The notes: generated from the sequence alone by a model not told the origin. 50,267 bases of DNA from Pseudomonadota bacterium (GCA_018823175.1 JAHJIY010000044.1:1-50267); one strand, 5' to 3'. Positions 1 to 7,705 are shown, numbered from the stretch's first letter. Translations and numbers: made by a program.

Positions 1-182
1 GGCGTAGCTCCAAAACCCCGGGGATACAGCAGGCATTGTCTAATGCTTATCTCAAATCCCAGGGGCTATATTCGCTGCGTGATGGATGGATCAAGCTTCA
101 TCATTCTAAGTGAACCGTCCTGTGCGGAGCCGCATGCAGGGTGGTGTGGGGGCTGGGGGTTAAAAACCCCCGGCTACCCGAT
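1..182 (+). mobile_element. 3' end of a group II intron (domains V and VI)
   Basis: The stretch after the reading frame that stops at 113 has the layout of domain V of bacterial group II introns. CCTG and TGC at about 119-126 pair with GCA and CAGG at about 131-140 around a two-base TG bulge, and an outer ACC pairs with GGT. A second hairpin follows (GGGGGTT, A-rich loop, CCCCC) as domain VI, and the element closes with CTACCCGAT near 182. The intron lies on the plus strand and its 5' part is outside the window. The exact 3' splice position (180-182) is an estimate from the family consensus. Confidence 0.75.
3..113 (+). CDS. group II intron reverse transcriptase/maturase, C-terminal fragment
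   Basis: Only the last 36 codons are inside the window, ending in TGA at 111-113, right where domain V begins. The visible residues include TPGIQQALSNAYL and SLRDGWIKLHH. These resemble the extreme C-terminus of intron-encoded reverse transcriptase/maturase proteins. The protein would help splice its host intron and copy it into new sites. No catalytic region is visible, so whether it is intact cannot be judged. The overlap of the stop codon with the start of domain V is usual for this class of intron and supports the call. Confidence 0.65.
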   Translation, partial: RSSKTPGIQQALSNAYLKSQGLYSLRDGWIKLHHSK

Positions 183-193
183 TGGGCGATTGT

Positions 194-517
194 TTATGGA
201 TGTGCTTCGTTGAAGCTTCGCTGAAAAGGACTAATTGTTTTAAGTTCTTTTGCCTCGCTGTTTTTTGCTTTATATAGATCCCACCTAAGTTGGATATTCA
301 TCCAAAAATCCTCTGTCATGCCAAAGTATTTCGCAAGGCGTAAAGCAGTACTTGGTGTAATGCCTCTTTTTTTATTTATGATTTCATTCACTCGTTGATA
401 GGGGACATGAATTGAATTTGCTAATTCTCTTTGAGTAATACCCATTGGATTAAGGAATTCTTCCATCAACATTTCCCCGGGGTGAGTTGGCTCTCTATGC
501 GTAGGGATTCTAACCAT
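194..517 (-). CDS. higA: HigA-family antitoxin (XRE helix-turn-helix)
   Basis: This 107-residue protein opens with a PTHPGEML segment followed by the MGITQRELA...PYQRVNEIINKKRGIT helix-turn-helix, the signature of the HigA/VapI branch of Xre repressors. It would neutralise the toxin encoded just upstream and repress the shared promoter. GAGG lies nine bases before the ATG and inside the short gap after the toxin stop, so the pair is co-transcribed, toxin first. This toxin-before-antitoxin order is typical of higBA. The 3' end lies only about 12 bp from the end of the intron remnant, so the module sits in mobile DNA. The family call is firm; that it is active is inferred. Confidence 0.88.
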   Translation of the reverse strand: MVRIPTHREPTHPGEMLMEEFLNPMGITQRELANSIHVPYQRVNEIINKKRGITPSTALRLAKYFGMTEDFWMNIQLRWDLYKAKNSEAKELKTISPFQRSFNEAHP

Positions 518-534
518 TTTTCTTACCTCAATAA

Positions 535-828
535 TTAATGGTAGTCAGTTATCTCAACTGAATCTGGGCCTATTTCTGACCATATAAAACATATACGATA
601 CTGATCATTAATTCTTATGCTATGCTCTCCTTTCCTGTTTCCTTTTAACAATTCTAACATGTTGCCAGGAGGAACTTTCAGCTCATCAATGATTTGAATT
701 GAATCTAATTGATCGAGTTTTCTAGTCGCAATATTCCACAACGAACGCGGGCATATTTTTCTGGCTTCTTTTGTGTTTTTGCCATTAAAAATATCGTCGG
801 TCCCTTGGTTTTTAAATGACTGTATCAT
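535..828 (-). CDS. higB: HigB-family toxin (RelE-like mRNA interferase)
   Basis: The 97-residue product matches the plasmid maintenance killer/HigB branch of the RelE fold. It has an N-terminal IQSFKNQGTDDIF strand, a central helical part, and a C-terminal strand set containing GEHSIRINDQYRICFIW and DSVEITDYH, where the conserved basic and aromatic residues of these ribosome-dependent RNases lie. In the known family the toxin cleaves mRNA in translating ribosomes when HigA is lost. Length is normal for the family. No clear Shine-Dalgarno is seen before the ATG; instead a palindrome covers the start codon, which suggests tight control by the antitoxin. Confidence 0.88.
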   Translation of the reverse strand: MIQSFKNQGTDDIFNGKNTKEARKICPRSLWNIATRKLDQLDSIQIIDELKVPPGNMLELLKGNRKGEHSIRINDQYRICFIWSEIGPDSVEITDYH

Positions 829-840
829 GAGTACATGATA
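823..840. promoter_or_regulatory. probable HigA operator palindrome
   Basis: TATCATG and CATGATA form a perfect 7-bp inverted repeat around AGTA. The palindrome overlaps the higB start codon at 826-828. Palindromes at the start of a toxin-antitoxin operon are the usual binding sites for the antitoxin. The assignment to HigA is inferred from position alone. Confidence 0.5.
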
Positions 841-889
841 GCACGGCCCTCATGCTATTTCAAATAATATATTTTCAACCCAAGTTCAA

Positions 890-954
890 GTTCACTTGCG
901 CCGCCACCGAAAGTTGACCGCCAGGCCGCAGACGTTCACGGCGTCAAGTGAAAC
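890..954. other. stem-loop just upstream of the second intron
   Basis: GTTCACTTGCGCC (890-902) pairs with GGCGTCAAGTGAAAC (940-954) with two single-base bulges, giving about 13 base pairs around a loop of 37 bases. It ends three bases before the 5' end of the intron fragment at 958. No T-run follows, so it is not an evident terminator. It may be part of the insertion target of the intron. Confidence 0.45.
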
Positions 955-957
955 ATT

Positions 958-1085
958 GTGTACGCCCGACATGGGCATGAACTAATGAGGTGAAAGTCCT
1001 CTGTAGGAAGATCACGGTCATAGTTGTCACCTGACTGTTAGGTGATAAAGGCTATTGCAGGAGAATATCGCGACAGCCAAAGTCA
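958..1085 (+). mobile_element. 5' end of a second group II intron (truncated)
   Basis: The sequence starts GTGTACGCCC, runs through CATGGGC and ACTAATGAGGTGAAAGTCC, and continues with CACCTGACTGTTAGGTG, which can form a small hairpin. This is the recognisable 5' segment (start of domain I) of the same broad type of bacterial group II intron as the remnant at 1-182. No reverse transcriptase frame or domain V follows before the patatin gene ends at 1140, so only the first 100-130 bases survive. The right end is approximate. It is on the same strand as the first remnant, with higBA between them. Confidence 0.6.
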
Positions 1086-1139
1086 TAGTAAAGATAAATT
1101 TCATGATCATTTTCCTTGGTGTGATTTTTTGTTCATTGT

Positions 1140-2495
1140 TTACTGCATTATCCCCAAGTCGCGACGCAAATTTTGAAAATCAGGCGACTGTCGCAACAAA
1201 CGTCCACCGGCATCTATCAACAATTTCACTGCTTTTTTGGGAAGTTGCAGCTTGGTTTTGATCTCTTGGAGGTCTCGGCGTAGTTCGGGATCTTTTTCCG
1301 CCTCAAAGGCCACCCGCGAGAAATAAAATTTGATGGGAGATTTCTCGTCATTATCGTCAAATTGGCTATTCCAAGTCTCAATATAGGATCTTACCTGCTC
1401 GATTGAATCGGAAGAATAGTTCTCCATCGGCGTAGAGGACGCCGCATTCAGAACGTTGAATATCCCAGGCGGATGTGAGCTACGATCCAGCTTGCTAGGT
1501 TGTTTCGGTTGGGCGTCGACTGCAATGATCACCACCCGTTTGATCTTTCCATCATTAAATTTTTTATGAATAGACAGTGGGCTTGCATTCCAGATCAGCC
1601 CTAGCACAGGGCCACGCAAACCAAGATTGTCGGAGAGGCCACCGTCACTCAAATGCATATATGATCGACCGGAATCTTCATAAGACGCCCAATCAAGGGC
1701 TCGATCATAACGACTGGCATTGACTTCTAAATCATATTCTCTGGCATTACTCAGCCAAATTGGAGTCTTATATCCACATTTCTCCTTAGGATAGTTCTTG
1801 AAGGTCAGGGGGGTGAAAGCAACTGGAAAAGCGGATGAAGCAGTCACCCCACGAGAGATGCTGACCTGATCCATATCAGAGCAAAGGCGGTCGAAGTGAT
1901 CCTGGATGAAAGAAAAACGGGCACCGATCCCAATGTCGGTCGAATTCATCATAATGAAAGGACGCTGTCGTGGCAGTTCTTTAAAGGTCGCATTATTGAA
2001 AATTTTCTTGCCGTAATAACTATCAGCCAGATCACTGCGTCCGTAATACCATGAGCCCAGATGCCACCAGTTCCAAGGAGCCAGAATCCGTAGAATGATG
2101 GCGTTTTGAATTTTCCGGGACAACACATCCCTGGGGAAGTCTGCCAGAAATCGTTCCTTGCCATAAAGACCGTAATAGGCTGAAGCAAAACTTCCACCAG
2201 AGACGGAAGATATGATATCCACCTCGTCCAGCAAAGATGCCCCGCTGCCAGGAATTTTGATTGTGTTCAATTCCTGTATAGCACCATAGGAAAAAGCGGC
2301 CGCCCGTGTTCCTCCCCCAGACAGAGCAAGGATAATGAAGGTATCATCGCCGTTACCTGGGTTCATTGCCAAGTTCTTGAAACGATAACCAGTGGTGGTA
2401 TCAACTTCATTTAGCGGGGGATTAACCGGATATGAAGCACAACCACAGGACATTAAAGCAACAAGCAGAAGTAAGATGAAACTTTGAGATTTCAT
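1140..2495 (-). CDS. patatin-like phospholipase, lipoprotein
   Basis: The start at 2495 (MKSQSFILLLLV) is preferred over an upstream ATG because AAGGAA lies at the right distance and the signal peptide then begins normally. The leader ends in LMSCGC, a lipobox, so the enzyme is probably anchored in the outer membrane or at the periplasmic face. The patatin hydrolase motifs are in order: the glycine-rich oxyanion loop LSGGGTRAA, the nucleophile region SSVSGGS, and the DGG of the catalytic dyad in LSDGGLSDN. Patatin-like enzymes release fatty acids from phospholipids; the substrate here is unknown. The start lies five bases after the stop of the gene before it, and the ribosome binding site lies inside that gene, so translation is probably coupled. 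Confidence 0.85.
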   Translation of the reverse strand: MKSQSFILLLLVALMSCGCASYPVNPPLNEVDTTTGYRFKNLAMNPGNGDDTFIILALSGGGTRAAAFSYGAIQELNTIKIPGSGASLLDEVDIISSVSGGSFASAYYGLYGKERFLADFPRDVLSRKIQNAIILRILAPWNWWHLGSWYYGRSDLADSYYGKKIFNNATFKELPRQRPFIMMNSTDIGIGARFSFIQDHFDRLCSDMDQVSISRGVTASSAFPVAFTPLTFKNYPKEKCGYKTPIWLSNAREYDLEVNASRYDRALDWASYEDSGRSYMHLSDGGLSDNLGLRGPVLGLIWNASPLSIHKKFNDGKIKRVVIIAVDAQPKQPSKLDRSSHPPGIFNVLNAASSTPMENYSSDSIEQVRSYIETWNSQFDDNDEKSPIKFYFSRVAFEAEKDPELRRDLQEIKTKLQLPKKAVKLLIDAGGRLLRQSPDFQNLRRDLGIMQ

Positions 2496-2499
2496 TATA

Positions 2500-2715
2500 T
2501 TATTCCTTGGTAAATTCAATGACAAGAGGATGCTGTCTTGTTGTTCCTGAGACTTGGACTTTTTTCTTCAGAGGGCGGTAATTTCCAGGCCCCCCTAAGC
2601 TGAAGTCATAGGTTCCTGACTCTCCGAGATAAAGGACCTTATTAGTCTCCCCAAGCTCTTTACCATCCGCAAACACTGTACGCATTCCATCAAAAACCAC
2701 CTTTATCCAGTTCAT
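2500..2715 (-). CDS. small beta-rich protein of unknown function, coupled to patatin gene
   Basis: The chosen start (MNWIKVVFDG, 71 residues) has AGGAG seven bases upstream; an ATG six codons earlier has no site. The chain alternates short strands and turns, with VFADGKELGETNKVLYLG followed by a glycine-rich turn and KVQVSG. This faintly recalls the layout of PEGA-type surface domains, but the match is too weak to assign. There is no signal peptide, so it is probably cytoplasmic unless it travels with a partner. Its stop codon overlaps the ribosome binding site of the patatin-like gene, which links the two functionally. Confidence 0.6.
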   Translation of the reverse strand: MNWIKVVFDGMRTVFADGKELGETNKVLYLGESGTYDFSLGGPGNYRPLKKKVQVSGTTRQHPLVIEFTKE

Positions 2716-2868
2716 AATATTGCTCCTGTCCAATTAACTTTAAAAATCTATACCTTGCCCCTCTTGGTGCAGGATCAGGCATTTTGACTTTCACTTTTCA
2801 TTTGCCCCAAAGCCCATATATCTAACCGTCAAACAAAGCTTGTAAATAGTATTTCTTTAAAAAATGTA

Positions 2869-2906
2869 GGGCTGTCCCAGATGATGAAAATTACTCAGGA
2901 CTGCCC
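2869..2906. terminator. imperfect hairpin with T-runs on both sides
   Basis: GGGCTGTCC (2869-2877) pairs with GGACTGCCC (2898-2906) with one mismatch. T-rich tracts follow on each strand, so it could stop transcription in either direction. If active it would separate the two downstream genes from the upstream part of the cluster. Confidence 0.4.
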
Positions 2907-2915
2907 CTTTTATTT

Positions 2916-2989
2916 ATACGCCTGACCCCAACGCAACAACGCAACAGACGAGGTCCCATTCCGGGCATTTGTGCCCATGAGAGGCGTAT
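2916..2989. repeat. REP-like palindromic element
   Basis: ATACGCCT (2916-2923) and AGGCGTAT (2982-2989) are perfect inverted repeats. Inside lies a compact hairpin GGGCATTTGTGCCC (2963-2976), plus a CGCAACAACGCAAC direct repeat. The layout resembles non-coding REP or small MITE elements. No transposase is nearby. With the hairpin at 2869-2906 it fills most of the 306-bp gap between the small genes. Confidence 0.4.
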
Positions 2990-3021
2990 TACACGTTTAT
3001 GGCAAGCATTGCATGTCCTGG

Positions 3022-3327
3022 TTAACCGGCTTTATCGCCACCGGCATCCTCCTTCTCGGACTCCTCCACTGCCTCTTGCATAACGCCGTCAATATCTGCA
3101 AGAGCGGTTGTTAGCTTGTTCACCTTGATGTCGTTGATTATGGCTTTCAGCTTTTCAATCAGATCGTTGTATTTGGTGGTGCGATTCTTAATTCTTATAA
3201 ACGCGTCTTTTATGGAATTATTAATCAGCGTTTCTTTCACAACTCTGGCTGTCTCTCTCTGTTCATCAGTTGAATCGTCAGCTGTAATTATTTTTTGAAG
3301 TCTCTTAAACTCGGTATCATAGCTCAT
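3022..3327 (-). CDS. small helical protein of unknown function
   Basis: The 101-residue product is highly charged and predicted to be almost all helix, with a KYNDLIEKLKAIINDIKVNKLTTALADIDGVMQ stretch able to form a coiled coil, and a disordered acidic tail (EESEKEDAGGDKAG). There is no signal peptide or membrane segment. GGGAGG stands eight bases before the ATG, a strong ribosome binding site that supports it as a real gene. It follows the lipoprotein gene by 24 bp on the same strand. I do not recognise the family. Confidence 0.65.
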   Translation of the reverse strand: MSYDTEFKRLQKIITADDSTDEQRETARVVKETLINNSIKDAFIRIKNRTTKYNDLIEKLKAIINDIKVNKLTTALADIDGVMQEAVEESEKEDAGGDKAG

Positions 3328-3351
3328 GATGTGGTCCCTCCCTTTTCCACG

Positions 3352-4464
3352 TTAGTTGTCAATTGTAGATCGACGGGCTTTATCCAATGCTTCCCAGTTG
3401 CGCTTTACGGTAAATGCTAAAGAAACCAGTTCACTGGCCTGCTGACGGATGTCAATCGGTTTATCAAACGCCAAGCGAACGATAGTCAGTGATGTGCTCG
3501 TTTTGGATATTAGTTCACCATATGAAACAATCACCTCATGGAAAGCATTATGAGTTTTAATTACTTTTTCATACTCATATGCCACCGAATTCGTCTGATC
3601 TAAAGTCTGCTGTAGTTGGCTTAAGGCAATTTGATTGAATGCTGAGTCCCCTACTTTGGTCTGCAACTTTTCGTTATTGTCCTTCAGCCCAACGCGATCA
3701 AGCAGATTCTTAACTTTGCCTTCAATTTCGTTCAATTTTTTTTGGTCTTTCTGGTTGGTTGGTGCTTTGTGTTCATTGGCAACATTCCTCATTTGTCTGA
3801 CAAGAATGGCGACCTTGTCCTGGTGTCCAGACCATAAGCGATCGGATTGTTTTACCTTGATATCATAGAGATCTTCTGCATCTTGCAGGAATAAAAGCAG
3901 GATGGATTGAATAAACGGCTCGGCTTTTGTTAGTGCTGCTATAAATTGTTTTCTGTTTTTAGCCTCTTCAAATTTTGTGATTACATCCGATACTAGCCTA
4001 CTAATTTGACCAGCATAGGGAATTTCAAAGTCGTCGCCAATCAGTTCCGAAAATTTGTTGAAGTTTTCGATAAAGGAATCTGTCGTTGATTTAACTTCTT
4101 CAGGGTTCTTACCTTCGGCAAGGCTAATTATAATTTCGTTGAAACCCGTTACAACCTGCAGCGCTTCATGTCGTTTACTAACCGGGTCCATCAGCATAAA
4201 ACCCGGGTACATCCTCTTTAGATCAACAGCCTTTGGGTAGGGTTGTTCCGACTCAACGTTTTTCTTTCCTGTTTGACGTTCGGCTTCGTTCTTCTTGGCC
4301 TGGTCATATTCAATAAGTAATTGCTCCGTCATTTTTTTTGATTCCGAAAAAGCTTCGCTGTAGGCTTTAAATTCCTGCTGGGGAACTGTCACACAACCGG
4401 ATCCCATAATCATGACGAAGCATATCAGAAGCAATATGCCGAAACGGTATATTCTCTGTTTCAT
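3352..4464 (-). CDS. helical lipoprotein of unknown function
   Basis: A hydrophobic leader of about 20 residues ends in MGSGC, a lipobox giving a lipidated cysteine near residue 24. The rest of the 370 residues is long amphipathic helix with many charged and Gln residues, including YSEAFSESKKMTEQLLIEYDQ near the N-terminus, and no further membrane segment. AGGAGGAG lies close to the ATG. It is the second gene of the leftward cluster. Helical lipoproteins of this kind often serve as envelope adaptors, but nothing here identifies a partner, and I do not recognise a named family. Confidence 0.75.
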   Translation of the reverse strand: MKQRIYRFGILLLICFVMIMGSGCVTVPQQEFKAYSEAFSESKKMTEQLLIEYDQAKKNEAERQTGKKNVESEQPYPKAVDLKRMYPGFMLMDPVSKRHEALQVVTGFNEIIISLAEGKNPEEVKSTTDSFIENFNKFSELIGDDFEIPYAGQISRLVSDVITKFEEAKNRKQFIAALTKAEPFIQSILLLFLQDAEDLYDIKVKQSDRLWSGHQDKVAILVRQMRNVANEHKAPTNQKDQKKLNEIEGKVKNLLDRVGLKDNNEKLQTKVGDSAFNQIALSQLQQTLDQTNSVAYEYEKVIKTHNAFHEVIVSYGELISKTSTSLTIVRLAFDKPIDIRQQASELVSLAFTVKRNWEALDKARRSTIDN

Positions 4465-4512
4465 TACATCTCCTCCTTTTTCGTTTTTTTCACATGTTGA
4501 GGCGACTGTTTA

Positions 4513-4603
4513 TGCTAACGCCTATTATGACCAGGCCGGGCAAATGAACTTGCCGCGTAGTGCCGATTTCGTTACCTCGGTACGGTTTATACATTTGTTA
4601 GCT
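4513..4603 (-). other. attC-like recombination site
   Basis: Read on the minus strand, AGCTAACAA begins the site and GGCGTTAGCA ends it, 91 bp in all. The outer 7-bp boxes are complementary at six of seven positions. TAACAA and GCGTTAG are hallmarks of integron attC sites. The stop codon of the gene at 4598-5005 is the TAA inside the first box, as is common for cassette genes. The inner part holds smaller complementary segments (CCGA with TCGG, GGCAA with TTGCC). No integron integrase is in the window. Confidence 0.5.
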
Positions 4604-5005
4604 TTTATTCGTATTTGGGTCTAGGACTGGCGGCGGGTCAGGTTCTTTCGCCTGTCCATTGCCTAATACATTGGTGATAGACGCAATTAATGCCCCAAGG
4701 GCAATTTTGGCAAAATCATAGAGTAATTGGGCGGATTTATTTAGGTTGTCAGATTTTGATTTCGACAACTCTACCAACAATTGCTTATCTTCCTTATCTA
4801 ACGGTAAGTGTTCGATATGCCTTGCAGCACCAGTTTTTTCGTCCTTTGTGTCTTCTTGATATTGTTGGAATACTGGGTTGGCAACTTTTGATGCAGCTAA
4901 GTCCAGTGCTAGTCCGCCGCTAACAAGTAAGAAAACTAGTATCGTCAGGATTCGAAACTGCCAAGGAATATCATTCGTCAATAATTCTGAAAAAATTGTC
5001 CTCAT
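4598..5005 (-). CDS. small membrane protein of unknown function, possible integron cassette gene
   Basis: The 135-residue protein has a first transmembrane helix near residues 17-35 (FRILTILVFLLVSGGLAL), a charged middle part (about 40-88), a second helix near 95-113 (LYDFAKIALGALIASITNVLG), and a proline-rich tail. AAGGAG stands at the right distance before the ATG. Upstream, GTTAGGG (5029 to 5023 on the minus strand) resembles the recombination box that begins an integron cassette, and the stop codon lies inside the attC-like site downstream. Same-strand neighbours are lipoproteins, so an envelope role is likely. No family recognised. Confidence 0.65.
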   Translation of the reverse strand: MRTIFSELLTNDIPWQFRILTILVFLLVSGGLALDLAASKVANPVFQQYQEDTKDEKTGAARHIEHLPLDKEDKQLLVELSKSKSDNLNKSAQLLYDFAKIALGALIASITNVLGNGQAKEPDPPPVLDPNTNKS

Positions 5006-5477
5006 CTGATTCTCCTTTTTAACCCTAACAAGTTATTGTCTGGTTTCTTGATATCTTACCTGGCACAATTTAGTTAATTCTCGAATTGCTGCCAATTCTC
5101 GTTGTTTCTAAACGGATATCATGCAAAATATGATTATAACCGGAAAAATTGATAACTCTGCATGTTCAAATTATCGTCAATCTTCAGTGTGGTTCACTTC
5201 ATTTAATGCGCAAATAGGTGTGAAGATCGATTGGCATCGTCTTTAACTCAAGGGTAAATTACTCTCTTGATTCTTCTTTGAGATACGGCGTCAATCGGTC
5301 AGTAAAAACCTTACAGCTTTTATGAGTAAACTAAAAGAAAAAAAGCAGGTTGGAAAAATTGAGACAGGGGGGCGTGCTCAGCTGATTATCAAAACTGTTT
5401 TTTTGTGATGCGTTGTGATCAACAAACGTCTGGAAGAAAGGCCTTCGATCCGCAAACAAAAAAGGCGTGGCGCGGTC
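5006..5477. other. intergenic stretch without a supported gene
   Basis: The 472 bp between the membrane protein gene and the response regulator gene are AT-rich, and no frame shows a ribosome binding site or protein-like composition. The promoter of the leftward cluster should lie in the first 100 bp, but no clear box pair is seen. The only marked feature is GTTAGGG at 5023-5029 (minus strand). Confidence 0.5.
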
Positions 5478-6161
5478 TTAATCGCCGTTTTGCTCGTACT
5501 TGTAGCCGACCCCGTAAACGGAGTGGATGATCTCTTCGCCGGTCAGAACGGCGTTGATTTTTTTGCGAAGTTTTTTGATGTGGCTGTCGATCGTGCGATC
5601 GCTGACGATTCGTTGGTCCTGGTAAATCCGGTCCATCAATTGCTGGCGGCCGAAAATCCTGCCGGGACTGGCAACGAGGATCTGCAGGAGGCGGAATTCG
5701 ACCGCGGTCAGGTCCAGGGCCTGGCCGTTGACCGTTGCCAGGTAGCGGGTTTCGTCCAGGATTACGCCGGTTGGTGTTTTGGTCTGGCCCTGGCCGCCCC
5801 GGCGCAGGATGGCCTTGACTCGGGCCACCAGTTCTCTGGGGCTGAAAGGCTTGCAGATATAATCATCGGCGCCGAACTCAAAGCCAAGCAGGCGGTCGAT
5901 CTCCTCGACCCGGGCGGTAACCATGATGATCGGAACAGAGGAAAAGGTCCGGATTTCTTTGCAGATCTCGGTGCCGTCCCGTCCGGGTAACATCAGGTCA
6001 AGCAGGATGAGTTGCGGTTGGTGTTCTCGCACCCAGTCGGTGACGGCGGTTCCGTCGGCAATCCAGTATGGGGCAAAACCGGCCTGGCGCAGATAGTCGC
6101 TGACCACGGCCGCTAGTTTTTTTTCATCCTCGACGATCAGGATCTTTTTTCCGGTCATCAT
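5478..6161 (-). CDS. baeR: BaeR-like OmpR-family response regulator
   Basis: An N-terminal receiver domain has the acidic pair in VEDE, the phospho-acceptor Asp near residue 55 (LILLDLMLPG), a conserved Thr in VTAR and Lys in CKPFSPREL. A C-terminal winged helix of the OmpR/PhoB type follows (DRTIDSHIKKLRKKI and VYGVGYKYE). The stretch EEIDRLLGFEFGADDYICKP closely matches E. coli BaeR, which activates envelope-stress and efflux genes. The start codon overlaps the kinase stop as ATGA; the next codon is also ATG, and GGGAG precedes both. An upstream in-frame ATG lies inside the kinase gene and has no site. Named by similarity and context. Confidence 0.85.
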   Translation of the reverse strand: MMTGKKILIVEDEKKLAAVVSDYLRQAGFAPYWIADGTAVTDWVREHQPQLILLDLMLPGRDGTEICKEIRTFSSVPIIMVTARVEEIDRLLGFEFGADDYICKPFSPRELVARVKAILRRGGQGQTKTPTGVILDETRYLATVNGQALDLTAVEFRLLQILVASPGRIFGRQQLMDRIYQDQRIVSDRTIDSHIKKLRKKINAVLTGEEIIHSVYGVGYKYEQNGD

Positions 6162-7606
6162 GTTCTCCCAAGCGGGATGGCGATCTGGATCCATACCCCG
6201 CCAAGAGGTGAGGGCCGGGCCGAGATGGTCCCGGCATGGGCCTCGACGATATTTTTGCAGATGGCAAGTCCCAGTCCCGCTCCGCCCGCGTTACGGTTCC
6301 GGGAGGATTCGACCCGGTAGAGGCGCTCGAAAAGTCGGTTGAGGTTGGAAGCGGGGACGCCGGGGGCGCTGTCCTGAAAATCGAGGATCGCCATCTTGTC
6401 TTCCTGTTTCAGGCCTATGGTCAGAGTGCCACCACGATCGGTATAGTTCAGGCTGTTATCAAGCAGGTTGCCGAGCAGTTGTTGCAGGCGTTCCGGGTCG
6501 CCAAATATTGTGATTGGCTGCTCAACCTGGGGCAGGTTGCCAAGGGCGATTTCTTTTTCTTTAAACTTTAATTGGTATCCGGCCATGGTGTCGTTGAGCA
6601 GCTCCGCTATGTCAACCTCCTCCTTTCGGTAGGTGAGCCCGCCCAAATCGGATAACGATAGCTGATAGAGATCTTCGACCAAGCGGTTTAAGCGCAGGAC
6701 CTCCCCGTGCAGGGAGCGGATGGATTCCGGGGTGGTGAGGCGGATCCCGTCCTGGAGCGCCTCGATTTCGGCGCGCAATACCGCCAGCGGGGTTCTTAGT
6801 TCATGGGAGATGTCTGCCACCCACTGCCGCCGCGTTTGCTCATTTTGTTCAAGAGTCAGGGCCAGGAGGTTGAAATCCTGGGCGAGTTGGCCAAGTTCGT
6901 CGGCGGAGGTGATCTGGACTCGGGTATTGAATTCGCCGGCCGCCATCTTCCGGGCGGCGAGGGTCAGTCTGGTGATCGGGCGAACCAGACGGCCGGCGAG
7001 GGGAAAGGCCAGAGCCGCTGCGACCAGAACCACGGCCAGCGCGACCAGGCCCAGGGTCAGTTTTTGTTCCTTGAGAAAACGGAGCTCGTGGGTCTCGGAA
7101 AGATCGTCCAGGGGAAGCAGACCCAGATGTCCGATCGTTTTGTTCTGGTGGCGTAAGGGGATGAGAATGGTATTTTTGGGGAGCAGATTCGGGCCGATCA
7201 GGGTGTTGTCCTGGTCGTCCTGGACCAGCAGGCGCATCATGAAATGACGGCCTCCCCGCATCGCAGGGCGGTCATGGTTGTTTTCCATCCCGTTGTGGTT
7301 GGGCCTTGGTCGGGGTGGTGGCGGCGCAAGACCCGGCGGTTCGCATTCCATGGTCGGCACGGTGGTCATCAGCAGTCGTCGCCAGTAACCGCGGTCGGTA
7401 CGGATGAAATTCCAGGAGCCTTCCCGGGCGTAATCTACTTCCAGTTCTCCGGCGATCATGGTCAGTTGCATCTGTTCGAGGTTGTTGACATAGCGCAGAA
7501 AACCCCGGTCAATGCTCCACTGCATGATGCTGAACATGGCGGCAACCGAAAGGGCCGCCGCCGCCAGAATCGCTAAAAAGAGGCGATGGCTGATTCCAAT
7601 CTTCAT
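6158..7606 (-). CDS. baeS: BaeS-like sensor histidine kinase
   Basis: The 482-residue protein has a first membrane helix at about 8-28, a periplasmic sensor domain to about 180 with a Pro/Arg/His-rich loop (about 92-118), a second helix at about 182-204, a HAMP linker, a dimerisation helix with the phosphorylated His268 in SHELRTPL, and an ATPase domain with NLLDNSLNYT and GAGLGLAICKNI. The N-terminus (SIDRGFLRYVN) resembles E. coli BaeS. It should sense envelope damage and phosphorylate the regulator encoded next, whose start overlaps its stop. A Spy-like gene lies divergently, which matches the known BaeSR regulon. Confidence 0.88.
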   Translation of the reverse strand: MKIGISHRLFLAILAAAALSVAAMFSIMQWSIDRGFLRYVNNLEQMQLTMIAGELEVDYAREGSWNFIRTDRGYWRRLLMTTVPTMECEPPGLAPPPPRPRPNHNGMENNHDRPAMRGGRHFMMRLLVQDDQDNTLIGPNLLPKNTILIPLRHQNKTIGHLGLLPLDDLSETHELRFLKEQKLTLGLVALAVVLVAAALAFPLAGRLVRPITRLTLAARKMAAGEFNTRVQITSADELGQLAQDFNLLALTLEQNEQTRRQWVADISHELRTPLAVLRAEIEALQDGIRLTTPESIRSLHGEVLRLNRLVEDLYQLSLSDLGGLTYRKEEVDIAELLNDTMAGYQLKFKEKEIALGNLPQVEQPITIFGDPERLQQLLGNLLDNSLNYTDRGGTLTIGLKQEDKMAILDFQDSAPGVPASNLNRLFERLYRVESSRNRNAGGAGLGLAICKNIVEAHAGTISARPSPLGGVWIQIAIPLGRT

Positions 7607-7705
7607 GGGGTGTCCTTTTCCTGCCTATTGTGGTTCATCTCTTTATTTCTAGCACAGCTTTTCGCCCCGGGCAGTTATTTTTTACAATCGTCGGTTATTT
7701 CCTCA

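Noticed and set aside
1055..1261. Plus-strand frame with a hydrophobic stretch after the intron fragment
   Set aside because: It overlaps the end of the patatin-like gene and the intron remnant and has no plausible start context.
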